A stretch of 64,000 nucleotides of DNA from Neptuniibacter victor (lineage in GTDB: Bacteria; Pseudomonadota; Gammaproteobacteria; Pseudomonadales; Balneatricaceae): contig AP025763.1 in assembly GCA_027943745.1 (NCBI GenBank), forward strand, positions 3,596,001 through 3,660,000, in the 5' to 3' direction. Numbering within the stretch: position 1 is the stretch's first letter; every line of letters begins with the position of its first letter. The notes beneath the pieces were generated by a model. It made no database searches. It saw nothing but the letters and a program-made list of their open reading frames with translations, and was not told the DNA's origin. A program made the translations under genes and the position numbers. Of this stretch, positions 1 to 9,272 are shown one piece after another.

Positions 1-140
1 ATCCTACTGAAGAATGGACACTTACCCCAGAAAACAGTTATTCACGAGGCAAAAACACACCGTTTATGAACTATCCTCTTAGAGGAAAGGTTTCATATAC
101 GTTCCATCAGGGACAACAAGTTTTTCCGCAAGCCCACTAA
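1..140 (+). CDS. pyrC: C-terminal end of a dihydroorotase-like protein (partial)
   Basis: The window opens inside a plus-strand reading frame (first full codon at 3) that stays open for 45 codons and stops with TAA at 138-140. The tail contains SRGKNTPF followed by LRGKVSYTFHQGQQVF. This resembles the C-terminal signature of type I dihydroorotases (SKxKNSPF...L.G.V..T...G..V). In Pseudomonas a catalytically inactive PyrC-like dihydroorotase that partners aspartate transcarbamoylase lies close to pilTU, so the location fits. The catalytic part is outside the window, so active and inactive versions cannot be told apart. The gene is followed directly by a strong terminator. Confidence 0.6.
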   Translation, partial: PTEEWTLTPENSYSRGKNTPFMNYPLRGKVSYTFHQGQQVFPQAH

Positions 141-150
141 TCTACAAAAC

Positions 151-182
151 AAAAAAGCCGTAGTTTTCACTACGGCTTTTTT
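151..182. terminator. Bidirectional intrinsic terminator
   Basis: A perfect 13-bp stem (151-163 with 170-182) closes a 6-base loop. It has an A-run on one side and a T-run on the other. It sits between the ends of the convergent dihydroorotase-like gene and pilU and can serve both. Confidence 0.9.
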
Positions 183-207
183 ACATGCTGATAGCAATTA
201 AACTGCG

Positions 208-1374
208 CTACATACCACGAACATTAGCATCACCATCATTATGAAGATAATCTTCCTCTTCCTGCATTTGGAAAGACTGATTTTCCTCCTCTATCCCTAA
301 TTCAGGGTTAGTATCCGCATTCAGCTTGATCATCAAACGGAGGTCGTTCGGCGAATCCGCATGAGCAAGCGCTACGTCGTAGGTAATCTCACCATCTTTA
401 TAAAGTGTAAACAACGCCTGATCGAAGGTTTGCATACCCAAGTTGGTGGACTTCTTAACAACATCTTTAATTTCGTGAACCTCTCCTTTACGGATCAAGT
501 CTTGAATCAAAGGCGTATTAATCAATACTTCAATTGCTGCACGGCGACCTTTACCATCTTTCGTAGGCAACAGCTGCTGAGCAATAATCGCTTTAAGGTT
601 AAGTGACAGGTCCATCCAAAGCTGATCATGGTGTTCGGGCGGGAAGAAACTAATCACTCTATCCAACGCTTGGTTTGCGTTATTCGCATGCAATGTTGCA
701 AGCGTTAGATGCCCAGTTTCGGCAAACACGATGCCATGCTGCATGGTTTCACGTGTACGAATCTCCCCCATCAAAATAACATCAGGGGCCTGACGCAATG
801 TATTCTTCAGCGCTGTATCAAAAGAGTCTGTATCAATACCGACTTCACGCTGAGTGATAATGCTCTGCTTATGCTCATGAATATACTCAATCGGATCTTC
901 TATCGTAATAATATGACCACGGTGGTTAGTATTACGATAATCGATCATCGACGCCAAAGACGTTGATTTACCGGTTGAGGTACCACCCACAAACAAAATG
1001 AGCCCTCGCTTAGTCATCGATAGATCACGGAGAATAGGCGGTAAATTTAGCTCTTCAAGACTCGGGATATAGTTATTGATCTTCCTAAGTACCATTCCCG
1101 CTGAGTTACGCTGAAAAAAAGCCGATACACGAAAACGTCCTAAACCTGGTGCACTGATCGCGAAATTACACTCATGCGTGCCTTCAAATTCAGCCAGCTG
1201 CTTGTCGTTCATCGTGCTATATACCAATGCACGTGCTTGCGAAGGTTTTAACGTATCCTTTGTTAGCGGCTTTAGCGTTCCATCAACTTTAATGGTTGGC
1301 CTCGCACCCGCTGTCACAAAGAGATCCGATGCATCCCTTTCCACCATTACTTTAAGTAATTGCGTAAAATCCAC
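208..1374 (-). CDS. pilU: Type IV pilus retraction accessory ATPase PilU
   Basis: A 388-residue hexameric motor ATPase of the PilT/GspE secretion-ATPase superfamily. It works with PilT at the inner-membrane base of the type IV pilus to drive retraction. The N-terminal PAS-like half is followed by a RecA-like core. The Walker A is G130-GTST-GKS137, where many PilU proteins have GATGTGKS. An Asp box (TIEDPIEY, about 157-164), Walker B (DVILMGE, about 198-204) and His box (about 221-231) are also visible. The segment HADSPNDLRLMIKL near the C-terminus is typical of PilU. The start is GTG. It lies 22 bp downstream of pilT, so the two are probably one transcript. Confidence 0.95.
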   Translation of the reverse strand: MDFTQLLKVMVERDASDLFVTAGARPTIKVDGTLKPLTKDTLKPSQARALVYSTMNDKQLAEFEGTHECNFAISAPGLGRFRVSAFFQRNSAGMVLRKINNYIPSLEELNLPPILRDLSMTKRGLILFVGGTSTGKSTSLASMIDYRNTNHRGHIITIEDPIEYIHEHKQSIITQREVGIDTDSFDTALKNTLRQAPDVILMGEIRTRETMQHGIVFAETGHLTLATLHANNANQALDRVISFFPPEHHDQLWMDLSLNLKAIIAQQLLPTKDGKGRRAAIEVLINTPLIQDLIRKGEVHEIKDVVKKSTNLGMQTFDQALFTLYKDGEITYDVALAHADSPNDLRLMIKLNADTNPELGIEEENQSFQMQEEEDYLHNDGDANVRGM

Positions 1375-1396
1375 GCCTATCTCCTAAATCCCGAAA

Positions 1397-2431
1397 TTAG
1401 AACTGCTGAGGGTTTGTCGCTCGCTCTCTAGCAGTTTCACGCGATATCATACCTTTTTGCACGAGCTCTTGTAGAGACTGATCTAATGTTTTCATACCAT
1501 AAGATGCCCCCGTCTGAATGGCAGAATACATCTGCGCAACTTTCGCTTCGCGGATAAGGTTACGAATGGCGGGTGTACCAATCATAATTTCATGCGCAGC
1601 TACACGCCCACCTTTAGGTTTTTTCAATAATGTCTGAGAAATAACCCCCATCAGAGATTCTGATAGCATAGAGCGCACCATATCTTTTTCCGCAGCGGGA
1701 AACACATCAATCACACGGTCAATCGTTTTAGCTGCAGAAGTGGTATGCAGAGTACCAAAAACAAGGTGGCCGGTTTCTGCTGCAGTCAGCGCAAGACGAA
1801 TGGTTTCTAGATCTCGCATCTCACCGACAAGAATAATATCCGGGTCTTCACGCAAGGCAGAACGTAATGCATTAGCAAAGCTATGCGTATCTCGATGGAC
1901 TTCACGCTGATTCACCAAGCATTTTTTACTTTCATGGACAAATTCAATCGGATCTTCAATTGTCAGAATATGGTCCGCGCGCGTATCATTCACATAATCG
2001 ATCATCGCCGCTAAAGTCGTACTTTTACCGGACCCTGTTGGCCCCGTTACCAGCACTAATCCTCGAGGAAGCTCTGAAAGATCCCTAAACACTTTACCCA
2101 TATCAAGATCATCAAGCGTTAGTACTTTACTTGGGATTGTACGGAAGACCGCACCCGCCCCTCTATTTTGGTTGAATGCGTTAACACGAAAACGAGCCAA
2201 GCCTGGTACTTCGAATGAGAAATCAGTTTCAAGAATATCTTCATACTCTTTACGCTGCTTATCATTCATGATGTCATAAATCAGGGTGTGTACCTGTTTA
2301 TGATCCAGTGAAGGTAATTTTATTCGACGAACCTCCCCATCAACACGGATAATGGGAGGCATTCCAGCAGAAATATGCAGGTCAGATGCACCTTGCTGTA
2401 CGGTAAATGATAAAAGTTCGGTAATATCCAT
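1397..2431 (-). CDS. pilT: Type IV pilus retraction ATPase PilT
   Basis: A 344-residue twitching-motility protein that powers pilus depolymerisation. Walker A is G130-PTGSGKS137, the Asp box TIEDPIEF is at about 157-164, and Walker B DIILVGE ends at Glu204. The retraction motif AIRNLIRE, known in the PilT family to be needed for retraction, is present near residue 288. Length and motifs match PilT of Pseudomonas and Neisseria. The ATG start is preceded by CAGGAA. It is divergent from yggS, as in Pseudomonas, and is the first gene of pilT-pilU. Confidence 0.97.
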   Translation of the reverse strand: MDITELLSFTVQQGASDLHISAGMPPIIRVDGEVRRIKLPSLDHKQVHTLIYDIMNDKQRKEYEDILETDFSFEVPGLARFRVNAFNQNRGAGAVFRTIPSKVLTLDDLDMGKVFRDLSELPRGLVLVTGPTGSGKSTTLAAMIDYVNDTRADHILTIEDPIEFVHESKKCLVNQREVHRDTHSFANALRSALREDPDIILVGEMRDLETIRLALTAAETGHLVFGTLHTTSAAKTIDRVIDVFPAAEKDMVRSMLSESLMGVISQTLLKKPKGGRVAAHEIMIGTPAIRNLIREAKVAQMYSAIQTGASYGMKTLDQSLQELVQKGMISRETARERATNPQQF

Positions 2432-2518
2432 AGCGTTCCTGTAAACCGGTGCTGCTTTTTATTTATGTTAGTTCTAGCAGAAAGCCCGGTGCAATCCAAT
2501 TGCTTAGGTCACAAATAT

Positions 2519-3217
2519 ATGTCAAGGATAGCAGAGAATCTGACTCAGGTTCGTCAGCAACTTAGAAAAAGCGCAGAAAATGCGCAACGAAATACAGCAG
2601 ATATTACCCTTTTAGCGGTAAGCAAAACCCGACCTGCTGACGATCTTAGAATCGCTTATCAATCAGATCAGCGGCATTTTGGCGAAAATTATCTTCAAGA
2701 AAGCCTCGACAAAATAAATGAGCTCTCAGACCTAGCGATCGTGTGGCACTTTATCGGGCCACTTCAATCCAATAAGACAAAAGCGGTGGCCGAAAATTTT
2801 GCGTGGGTGCACACCATTGATCGTCTCAAGATAGCCCAACGTCTTTCAAAACAGCGCCCCTCTGATCTAGCACCGCTCAATATATGCATTCAGGTAAACA
2901 TCAGCGAAGAGGAAAGTAAATCAGGGTGCTTACCTTCCGAACTGACTCAATTGGCACAAGATATTAGCCAACTACCCAATATAAGCTTAAGGGGACTAAT
3001 GGCGATCCCGAAAGCAACGGATGATCCTGCGGAGCAATTGGCTGCCTTCGCCAAAATGAAATCACTACAGCTTGAATTACAAGCTCTGCACCCTCATCTA
3101 GATACATTATCAATGGGTATGTCTGGCGATATGGATGCAGCGGTAAGCCAAGGAGCTACAATCGTCAGAATTGGCACCGCCATTTTTGGGAAGCGTGATC
3201 CAAAATCACCTACATAA
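2519..3217 (+). CDS. yggS: PLP homeostasis protein (YggS/PROSC family)
   Basis: A pyridoxal-phosphate-binding TIM-barrel protein thought to buffer PLP and affect amino-acid metabolism; it has no known enzymatic reaction. The PLP lysine is in LLAVSKTRP (Lys36 from this start). The family signatures FGENYLQE and HFIGPLQSNK follow. The frame could extend upstream to 2465, but homologues begin at the MSRIAENL segment, so the ATG at 2519 is chosen (232 residues). The yggS-proC-yggT order is conserved in proteobacteria. Confidence 0.93.
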   Translation: MSRIAENLTQVRQQLRKSAENAQRNTADITLLAVSKTRPADDLRIAYQSDQRHFGENYLQESLDKINELSDLAIVWHFIGPLQSNKTKAVAENFAWVHTIDRLKIAQRLSKQRPSDLAPLNICIQVNISEEESKSGCLPSELTQLAQDISQLPNISLRGLMAIPKATDDPAEQLAAFAKMKSLQLELQALHPHLDTLSMGMSGDMDAAVSQGATIVRIGTAIFGKRDPKSPT

Positions 3218-3253
3218 ACACCAACACCACAGTTACTAGTAAGGATAAAAATC

Positions 3254-4081
3254 GTGAACTCTAAACCTACACTCGCATTCATTGGTGCTGGAAATATGGC
3301 CCGCGCAATCATTGGCGGCTTACTAAGTAATGGATACCCCGCAGAAAAGATATGGGCAAGTGAGCCAAATATTGAGCGACTATCTGATCTGGCAAAGCTA
3401 GGCCTAAATACGACGGATGATAATAACCTCGCAGTCAAATCATCTGAGATCGTAATTCTAGCTGTAAAACCGCAAGTTTTAAAAACAGTTTCGCTGGACA
3501 TTGCGGAAACAGTCCAGCAGCATAAACCTCTATTAATCTCTGTTGCCGCTGGCATTATGAGCACAAGCATGAATCAATGGCTAGGTGGAAACACCTCCAT
3601 CGTTCGCTGCATGCCAAACACACCAGCTTTGGTGCAAACAGGCGCAAATGGTCTTTATGCTAATGATCAGGTTTCACCGGAACAACGCTTACAGGCAGAA
3701 ACAATTCTGAATGCCACTGGCATTACCTTATGGGTTGAGCAAGAAAGTCAACTTGACGCGGTTACTGCGGTTTCTGGCTCGGGCCCTGCTTATTTCTTCC
3801 TCGTGATGGAATCAATGATTGCTGCCGGCAAAAAACTGGGGCTCACTGAAGAAACTGCCACCCAGCTCACGCTTCAAACAGCGCTAGGCGCAGCTAAAAT
3901 GGCACAGAGTAGCGACGTTTCGCCTGCGGAACTCCGCCGCCGCGTAACTTCACCTAATGGCACAACTGAACAAGCAATTCTTCGTTTCACTGAAGGTGGC
4001 CTACCTGAGCTATTTGATACCGCGCTTAAAGCCTGTAATGACCGATCCGTTGAACTTGCCGTGGAGTTAGGAAAAGACTGA
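3254..4081 (+). CDS. proC: Pyrroline-5-carboxylate reductase
   Basis: Catalyses the last step of proline synthesis, NAD(P)H-dependent reduction of 1-pyrroline-5-carboxylate. The 275 residues start with a Rossmann motif (IGAGNMA, 10-16). The C-terminal helical dimerisation domain holds the family signature region around AVSGSGPAYFF and SPNGTTEQA. The start is GTG, preceded by AAGGA. It lies 36 bp after yggS in the same direction, probably in one operon with yggT. Confidence 0.96.
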   Translation: MNSKPTLAFIGAGNMARAIIGGLLSNGYPAEKIWASEPNIERLSDLAKLGLNTTDDNNLAVKSSEIVILAVKPQVLKTVSLDIAETVQQHKPLLISVAAGIMSTSMNQWLGGNTSIVRCMPNTPALVQTGANGLYANDQVSPEQRLQAETILNATGITLWVEQESQLDAVTAVSGSGPAYFFLVMESMIAAGKKLGLTEETATQLTLQTALGAAKMAQSSDVSPAELRRRVTSPNGTTEQAILRFTEGGLPELFDTALKACNDRSVELAVELGKD

Positions 4082-4208
4082 TTAACTAGCCCATAAGGTT
4101 CAACTCTGTAAAACAAGGTTCTATACTCTGAATTAGTTCTCTATTTTATAAAGACTAAAAAACCTTGTTTTGCTCCATCATCTATTTATCAGTCATATAG
4201 GAATTGTT

Positions 4209-4754
4209 ATGGCACAGGATCCAATCATTTTGATTATCCGCACACTGGGGGAGATGTACGCGTTTATTGTGGTACTTCGTTTTCTCTTACAGATTTCTCA
4301 TGCTGACTATTACAACCCTATCTCGCAAGCGATAGCGCGGCTAACAAACGTTCCTGTTCTGGCACTAAGTCGCATAATACCTAAAGCAGGGAAACTTGAT
4401 CTCTCCGCACTGCTCTATGGCATCGCTGTCAAGATGGCGGTACTTGTGTTGCTCGTCATGTTTTCTGGCATGGCCATGCCTAATATATTGCAATTATTGA
4501 TGCTATCAGTGGTCGGTGTATTCGATGCAATCCTCACCATTTACTTTTGGGCTGTTTTAGCTTCGGTTGTTATTAGCTGGGTCGCCCCAGGAAGTTATCA
4601 TCCCGGGCCACAGCTCATACAACAAATCACGGAACCATTATTTACTTTAGCGAGGAAAGTCATACCACCCATTGGCGGATTAGATCTTTCTCCCATATTG
4701 ATATTTATTGTGATCCAAATCGTTCAATCGCAATTAGGTAGGCTATTGTTCTAA
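4209..4754 (+). CDS. yggT: YggT family integral membrane protein
   Basis: About 181 residues with two repeated YGGT membrane units. Each has hydrophobic helices and a conserved segment of the P-x-L-x2-x-R-x-I-P type (VLALSRIIPKAG and LFTLARKVIPPIGG). The family is linked to osmotic or ion homeostasis and, through its neighbours, to cell-division or proline operons; the exact role is unknown. The frame opens upstream at a TTG (4170), but the ATG at 4209, preceded by AGGAA, fits the protein N-terminus better. Confidence 0.9.
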   Translation: MAQDPIILIIRTLGEMYAFIVVLRFLLQISHADYYNPISQAIARLTNVPVLALSRIIPKAGKLDLSALLYGIAVKMAVLVLLVMFSGMAMPNILQLLMLSVVGVFDAILTIYFWAVLASVVISWVAPGSYHPGPQLIQQITEPLFTLARKVIPPIGGLDLSPILIFIVIQIVQSQLGRLLF

Positions 4755-5142
4755 TATTACTATGACGAAATGGCAGTTCAGACACACACTCTATTTGAAC
4801 TGCCATCGCCAATCTCTATGGCAAGCCTCGAGATAATTCGTCAATTGAGAGTTTACTCTTCAAATAAAAGGATAAATTTTCCCCATAAAACCGCTTGCCT
4901 AACATGCTAAGGTAGCTAAAAATACAGTTAGCATAATCAAAATCGAGCTTGCTCAACAAAAACGCGTTAAAATAGCTCAACCAACTAGAATAATTGATTA
5001 TTGAGATTCTCTAACGTGGCAGCATTTTCATACATCCCTCTCAACCCACTACTCATTTTTTACGAAATGTGAAGCTCGACACTGTGTGTTTGAAGCACTT
5101 CTTTACCCCATTAGCATTTTGTATATAGAGATGAGTTGATAG
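4755..5142 (+). other. Intergenic region upstream of metX
   Basis: 388 bases without a supportable gene. It holds a perfect 11-bp inverted repeat (4770-4780 and 4796-4806, 15-base loop) just after yggT that lacks a T-tract. The rest is AT-rich. I do not recognise a SAM riboswitch, tRNA or leader peptide. The metX promoter must lie here, but no convincing -35/-10 pair stands out. Confidence 0.5.
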
Positions 5143-6312
5143 ATGCCTGCTGTTATTCCTGAAGATTCTGTTGGAATTGTAGAACCCCAAAAAATTGAGT
5201 TTACAGAGCCCCTTCATCTAAGCTGTGGCCGTACTTTAGATAGCTACCATTTAATGGTGGAGACCTACGGTAAATTAAACGCAGACTGCTCTAATGCCAT
5301 CTTAATCTGTCATGCTCTGTCCGGTAACCACCATGTGGCGGGCTACCATAGCATGGAAGATAAAAAGCCAGGCTGGTGGGATTCAGCCATTGGTCCAGGC
5401 AAGGCCATCGACACAAATAAATTCTTTGTTATTGGCCTCAATAATTTAGGCGGCTGTCACGGGTCAAGTGGACCAAACCAGCTAAACCCTACAACCGGCA
5501 AACCCTATGGACCAGATTTCCCAATCGTCACCGTTGACGATTGGGTTGAGAGCCAAGCACGCCTAGCCGACTATTTTGGCATACAGCAATTTGCAGCGGT
5601 TGTTGGTGGCAGTCTAGGCGGAATGCAGGCACTGCAATGGTCCATAAACTACCCAGACCGTTTACGCCATTGCATGGTGATTGCAGCGGCTCCGAAACTG
5701 TCTGCTCAAAACATCGCATTCAATGAAGTGGCTCGGCAAGCGATTAGCCAAGATCCGCAATTTCATGACGGGCACTACTACGAAGAGAATGAAGTTCCTA
5801 AAGTAGGCCTAATGCTGGCTCGCATGCTTGGTCACATCACCTACCTTTCCGACGATGGAATGCGCAGTAAATTCGGACGAGAACTGAGATCTGGGCAGAT
5901 CAGTTATGATTTCACCCCTCAGTTTGAAGTTGAGTCATACCTTCGTTATCAAGGAGAGCGCTTCTCAACTGAATTTGATGCAAACACTTATCTACTCATG
6001 ACCAAGGCATTGGATTACTTTGACCCAACGGCTGTCACAGGAGAACCTCTTGCCGACATTTTGGCCAAAGCCAAAGCCAAATTCATGGTCATCTCATTCA
6101 CGACTGATTGGCGTTTTTCACCCGAACGTTCACATGAAATTGTCGATGCGCTTGTAGATGCGGATAAGCAGGTCAGCTACGCTGAAATCGAAGCAGCCCA
6201 AGGACATGATGCATTCCTTATCCCAATTCCTCGCTACCTTAATGTTTTCCATGCTTATATGGCACGCGTAGAAGCAGACACGCCCAACCTTAATTGTGAA
6301 GGAGAACACTAA
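5143..6312 (+). CDS. metX: Homoserine O-acyltransferase (MetX)
   Basis: First committed step of methionine synthesis: transfer of an acyl group from acyl-CoA to the hydroxyl of homoserine. A 389-residue alpha/beta hydrolase with nucleophile Ser157 in GGSLGG, Asp322 in TTDWRF and His355 in QGHDAFL. In Pseudomonas the MetX protein with a partner MetW is a succinyltransferase. By context succinyl-CoA is the likelier donor here, but this cannot be read from the fold alone. The stop overlaps the metW start by one base, which suggests translational coupling. Confidence 0.94.
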   Translation: MPAVIPEDSVGIVEPQKIEFTEPLHLSCGRTLDSYHLMVETYGKLNADCSNAILICHALSGNHHVAGYHSMEDKKPGWWDSAIGPGKAIDTNKFFVIGLNNLGGCHGSSGPNQLNPTTGKPYGPDFPIVTVDDWVESQARLADYFGIQQFAAVVGGSLGGMQALQWSINYPDRLRHCMVIAAAPKLSAQNIAFNEVARQAISQDPQFHDGHYYEENEVPKVGLMLARMLGHITYLSDDGMRSKFGRELRSGQISYDFTPQFEVESYLRYQGERFSTEFDANTYLLMTKALDYFDPTAVTGEPLADILAKAKAKFMVISFTTDWRFSPERSHEIVDALVDADKQVSYAEIEAAQGHDAFLIPIPRYLNVFHAYMARVEADTPNLNCEGEH

Positions 6313-6902
6313 TGCGTGCTGATTTAGACTTAATTAAAGATTGGGTTGAACCCGGCAAACGTGTTCTTGATCTTTGCTGTGGCGATGGTGAGTTACTCCA
6401 TCACCTGCAAACTCAGAAGCAAGCATCAGGCTATGGCTTAGAGATAGGCCCAGAAAACATCACCAAATGTATTGCTAAAGGTGTTAATGTCATCGAGAAG
6501 GATATTGAGGAAGGGCTGGCCTCAATCAAGGACAATACCTTTGATACGGTAATCATGACTCAAGCAATCCAAATCATGATGCGCCCTGACGAAATCGTTG
6601 ACGAAATGCTACGAATAGGCAAAGAGTGTATTGTTACCTTTCCAAATTTCGGTCACTGGCGCGCTCGAGGATACCTTGCTTTTCGTGGCAAAATGCCTGT
6701 CTCTAAATTCCTGCCCTATACTTGGTATAATACGCCTAATACTCACTTCTGTACGTTTAAAGACTTCGAACGCCTCTGCGTAGAACGGAATATTTACATC
6801 ATGGAACGTACGGTCGTCGACAATGGGCACCAACATAGATGGTGGATACATCTCTGGCCTAACATGCTTGGCGAAATCGCCATCTACAGAATTACTAAAT
6901 AA
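6312..6902 (+). CDS. metW: Methionine biosynthesis protein MetW
   Basis: 196 residues with a class I methyltransferase fold. The SAM motif I is VLDLCCGDGEL, with Cys where most methyltransferases have Gly (LDLGCGDG). MetW is required together with MetX for homoserine acylation in Pseudomonas and related bacteria; its own catalytic activity is not settled. It starts at the ATG that shares its A with the metX stop. Confidence 0.94.
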   Translation: MRADLDLIKDWVEPGKRVLDLCCGDGELLHHLQTQKQASGYGLEIGPENITKCIAKGVNVIEKDIEEGLASIKDNTFDTVIMTQAIQIMMRPDEIVDEMLRIGKECIVTFPNFGHWRARGYLAFRGKMPVSKFLPYTWYNTPNTHFCTFKDFERLCVERNIYIMERTVVDNGHQHRWWIHLWPNMLGEIAIYRITK

Positions 6903-6914
6903 GCGAGGCACATA

Positions 6915-7364
6915 ATGAAACCGCTCGTTAAATGGACAATGACTGCATTACTATCAATAACAGCCCTTGTCAGCCAGCCTCTGATGGCTGAACAGTTCAT
7001 CGTGCATGATAATTACGAAATACACTACAACGCGTTCAACAGCACGTTTGTCCAACCCGATATCGCTCAAAATGTTGGGATACAGCGTAGTAAACGCAAA
7101 GCGTTAGTCAACGTATCTATCCTAAAGATAGATGGCGGTAAAAAGACGCCTGTAAAAGCGACGATTACTGGCAAAGCCAGCAATTTAGCTGAACAACATC
7201 AAAGCCTAGACTTCAAAAAGGTGGATGAGGGAGATGCCATTTATTACCTAGGCCAGTTCGGATTTACAAACGGACAAGTATTTCGCTTATCCATCAATGT
7301 ACAACCAGATCCCAACAAAGCACCCTTTAATATAAAATTTGAACAAAAATTTTACGAAGACTAA
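6915..7364 (+). CDS. Secreted DUF4426 protein
   Basis: 149 residues with a Sec signal peptide: a Lys at 3, a hydrophobic stretch at about 9-20 and likely cleavage after LMA before EQF. The mature domain resembles DUF4426, which regularly follows metW in gammaproteobacteria. Its function is not known. It is predicted to be periplasmic. It lies 12 bp after metW, and a strong terminator follows. Confidence 0.82.
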   Translation: MKPLVKWTMTALLSITALVSQPLMAEQFIVHDNYEIHYNAFNSTFVQPDIAQNVGIQRSKRKALVNVSILKIDGGKKTPVKATITGKASNLAEQHQSLDFKKVDEGDAIYYLGQFGFTNGQVFRLSINVQPDPNKAPFNIKFEQKFYED

Positions 7365-7378
7365 AACCGAAATTCACG

Positions 7379-7410
7379 AAAAAGGCGTGCTTTTTAATGC
7401 ACGCCTTTTT
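7379..7410 (+). terminator. Intrinsic terminator after the metX operon
   Basis: A 12-bp stem (7379-7390 with 7399-7410) with core GGCGTGC/GCACGCC and a following T-run. It lies 15 bp after the DUF4426 stop and 25 bp before rdgB, so rdgB probably depends on read-through or a promoter inside this short gap. Confidence 0.9.
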
Positions 7411-7434
7411 TGTTTTAACGCTTACGGATAAAAA

Positions 7435-8037
7435 ATGATTAACAAAATTGTTTTAGCCAGTGGCAACAAAGGCAAATTAAAAGAGTTTAATCACATTCTG
7501 AATGATCTGCTGGTTGAGGTTGTTCCTCAATCCAATTTTGACGTGGTCGACGCTGAGGAAACCGGGTTAAGCTTTGTTGAAAATGCGATTTTAAAAGCGC
7601 GCCATGCAGCCAAAGCAACGGGGCTCCCTGCTCTGGCGGATGATTCTGGATTAGAGGTTGATGCATTAGCGGGTGCTCCAGGCATCTATTCTGCTCGCTT
7701 TTCTGGCGATGGCGCAACGGATCAGACGAACAACGCTCTACTGCTTGATAAGCTATCTGGTTTAACCCCTGAACAAAGAACTGCACGTTTCAGATGTGTG
7801 CTTGTTTTCATGCGTTCAGCGAGTGACCCCACCCCTTTAATTTGCCAAGGCACTTGGGAAGGCAGCATTCTAGAACAGCCTTGTGGTGAAAACGGCTTTG
7901 GATACGACCCACTTTTTTGGATCCCTGAACTATCTAAAGCATCGGCCCAACTAGCGCCGGAACAAAAAAATAAGCTAAGCCATCGAGGGCAAGCGGTAGC
8001 GTTGCTAAAACAAACGATCACACCTTATTTGAAATAG
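7435..8037 (+). CDS. rdgB: Non-canonical purine NTP pyrophosphatase RdgB
   Basis: A HAM1/RdgB-family house-cleaning enzyme that hydrolyses dITP, ITP and XTP to the monophosphate. The 200 residues start with IVLASGNKGKLKEF, the substrate-binding signature. They contain LADDSGLEVDAL with the catalytic acidic residues, SARFSGDGA, and GFGYDPLFW near the C-terminus. Length is normal. It is followed 5 bp later by hemW, an order conserved in Pseudomonas. Confidence 0.96.
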   Translation: MINKIVLASGNKGKLKEFNHILNDLLVEVVPQSNFDVVDAEETGLSFVENAILKARHAAKATGLPALADDSGLEVDALAGAPGIYSARFSGDGATDQTNNALLLDKLSGLTPEQRTARFRCVLVFMRSASDPTPLICQGTWEGSILEQPCGENGFGYDPLFWIPELSKASAQLAPEQKNKLSHRGQAVALLKQTITPYLK

Positions 8038-8042
8038 CACTG

Positions 8043-9182
8043 ATGACAATGATACTGCCCCCCTTAGCCTTATATATTCATGTTCCATGGTGTGTACGTA
8101 AGTGCCCTTACTGCGACTTTAATTCGCATGCTCAACGAGAGCCTCTTCCAGAAGCAGAATATATTCGAACGCTGCTCAATGATCTGGAAGATGAAAGCAT
8201 CTTTGCTCAAGGGCGAGAGATCAATAGCATTTTTATTGGTGGGGGTACGCCTAGCTTATTTAGCGCAGACAGCTACAAAGCGCTTTTGCAATCCATTGAT
8301 CATATCATTCCAATAGCCCGAAACGCCGAGATCACTCTAGAAGCTAATCCAGGTACCTTTGAGCAGGAGAAGTTCCTCGGTTATAAAGACGCAGGCATTA
8401 ATCGCTTATCGATTGGCATACAAACCTTCAATGACGCGCAGCTTCAAGGACTAGGGCGAATCCACAGCGCTTCAGAAGCGATCAAAGCAGCATCCTTAGC
8501 TCGGGAGCTTTTCCCTAAGCTAAATTTAGACCTCATGCACGGCTTACCTCAACAAAGCCAAAATGATGCTCTAGACGATATACAACAGGCGATAGCCCTC
8601 GAACCCGATCACCTCTCCTGGTATCAGTTAACGATAGAACCGAATACAGAGTTTCATGCTAAACCACCCCAGCTCCCTGTCGATGAGACCTTATGGTCTA
8701 TTCAAGAACAAGGCGTATCTCTCATTCATGATGCAGGCTTCAATCAATATGAGATATCCGCTTACGCTAAAGGGGATAACCGCTCTCAACATAATGAGAA
8801 CTACTGGGAATTTGGTGACTATCTAGGCATAGGTGCTGGCGCCCATGGAAAAATAACCCTACTTGATGAACAAAAGATCATACGTCGCTGGAAACAAAAA
8901 CAACCTAAAAGTTACATGCAACCCACAACAAGACTGGTAGGCCATGAAACAATTCAAGCAGAGGACCTAGCCTTTGAGTTTATGCTCAACGCGCTACGAT
9001 TATACGATGGTGTACCAACGTCACTATTAACCGATCGGACAGGCTTATCAAAAAACGATATCAAAATCGCCGTTAACAAAGCAATAAAGCAAGGGTTGCT
9101 GTCACCTTCCCCTGAACGACTAAAGCCAACCCAACAAGGTCGTTTATTTCTGAATGATTTACTCGCTATTTTTTTAGATTAA
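8043..9182 (+). CDS. hemW: Heme chaperone HemW (radical SAM)
   Basis: A 379-residue member of the HemN-like radical SAM family. The FeS-binding motif is C17-x3-C21-x2-C24 (CVRKCPYC), followed by GGGTPSLF and the later LSIGIQTF and FEFMLNALRL segments. HemW proteins bind heme and deliver it to respiratory proteins; they are not coproporphyrinogen oxidases. They keep a tyrosine or phenylalanine after the cluster motif (YCDF here). A second in-frame ATG is two codons downstream, so the exact start is uncertain by 2 residues. Confidence 0.93.
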   Translation: MTMILPPLALYIHVPWCVRKCPYCDFNSHAQREPLPEAEYIRTLLNDLEDESIFAQGREINSIFIGGGTPSLFSADSYKALLQSIDHIIPIARNAEITLEANPGTFEQEKFLGYKDAGINRLSIGIQTFNDAQLQGLGRIHSASEAIKAASLARELFPKLNLDLMHGLPQQSQNDALDDIQQAIALEPDHLSWYQLTIEPNTEFHAKPPQLPVDETLWSIQEQGVSLIHDAGFNQYEISAYAKGDNRSQHNENYWEFGDYLGIGAGAHGKITLLDEQKIIRRWKQKQPKSYMQPTTRLVGHETIQAEDLAFEFMLNALRLYDGVPTSLLTDRTGLSKNDIKIAVNKAIKQGLLSPSPERLKPTQQGRLFLNDLLAIFLD

Positions 9183-9272
9183 CCAAAACTCTCATTTCCA
9201 ACATGGCAGTTCTGTACTAGCTTATAAATAAAGGAATTTTACCTTCAGGTAAGGAATGCCCTGTTTTCCTAA

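Noticed and set aside
4770-4910. A 46-codon reading frame within the metX upstream region
   Set aside because: It starts within the inverted repeat, has no convincing RBS and no recognisable protein motif.
5122-5127. TATATA as a metX -10 box
   Set aside because: It lies only 15 bases before the start codon and would place the RBS upstream of the transcript start; no matching -35.
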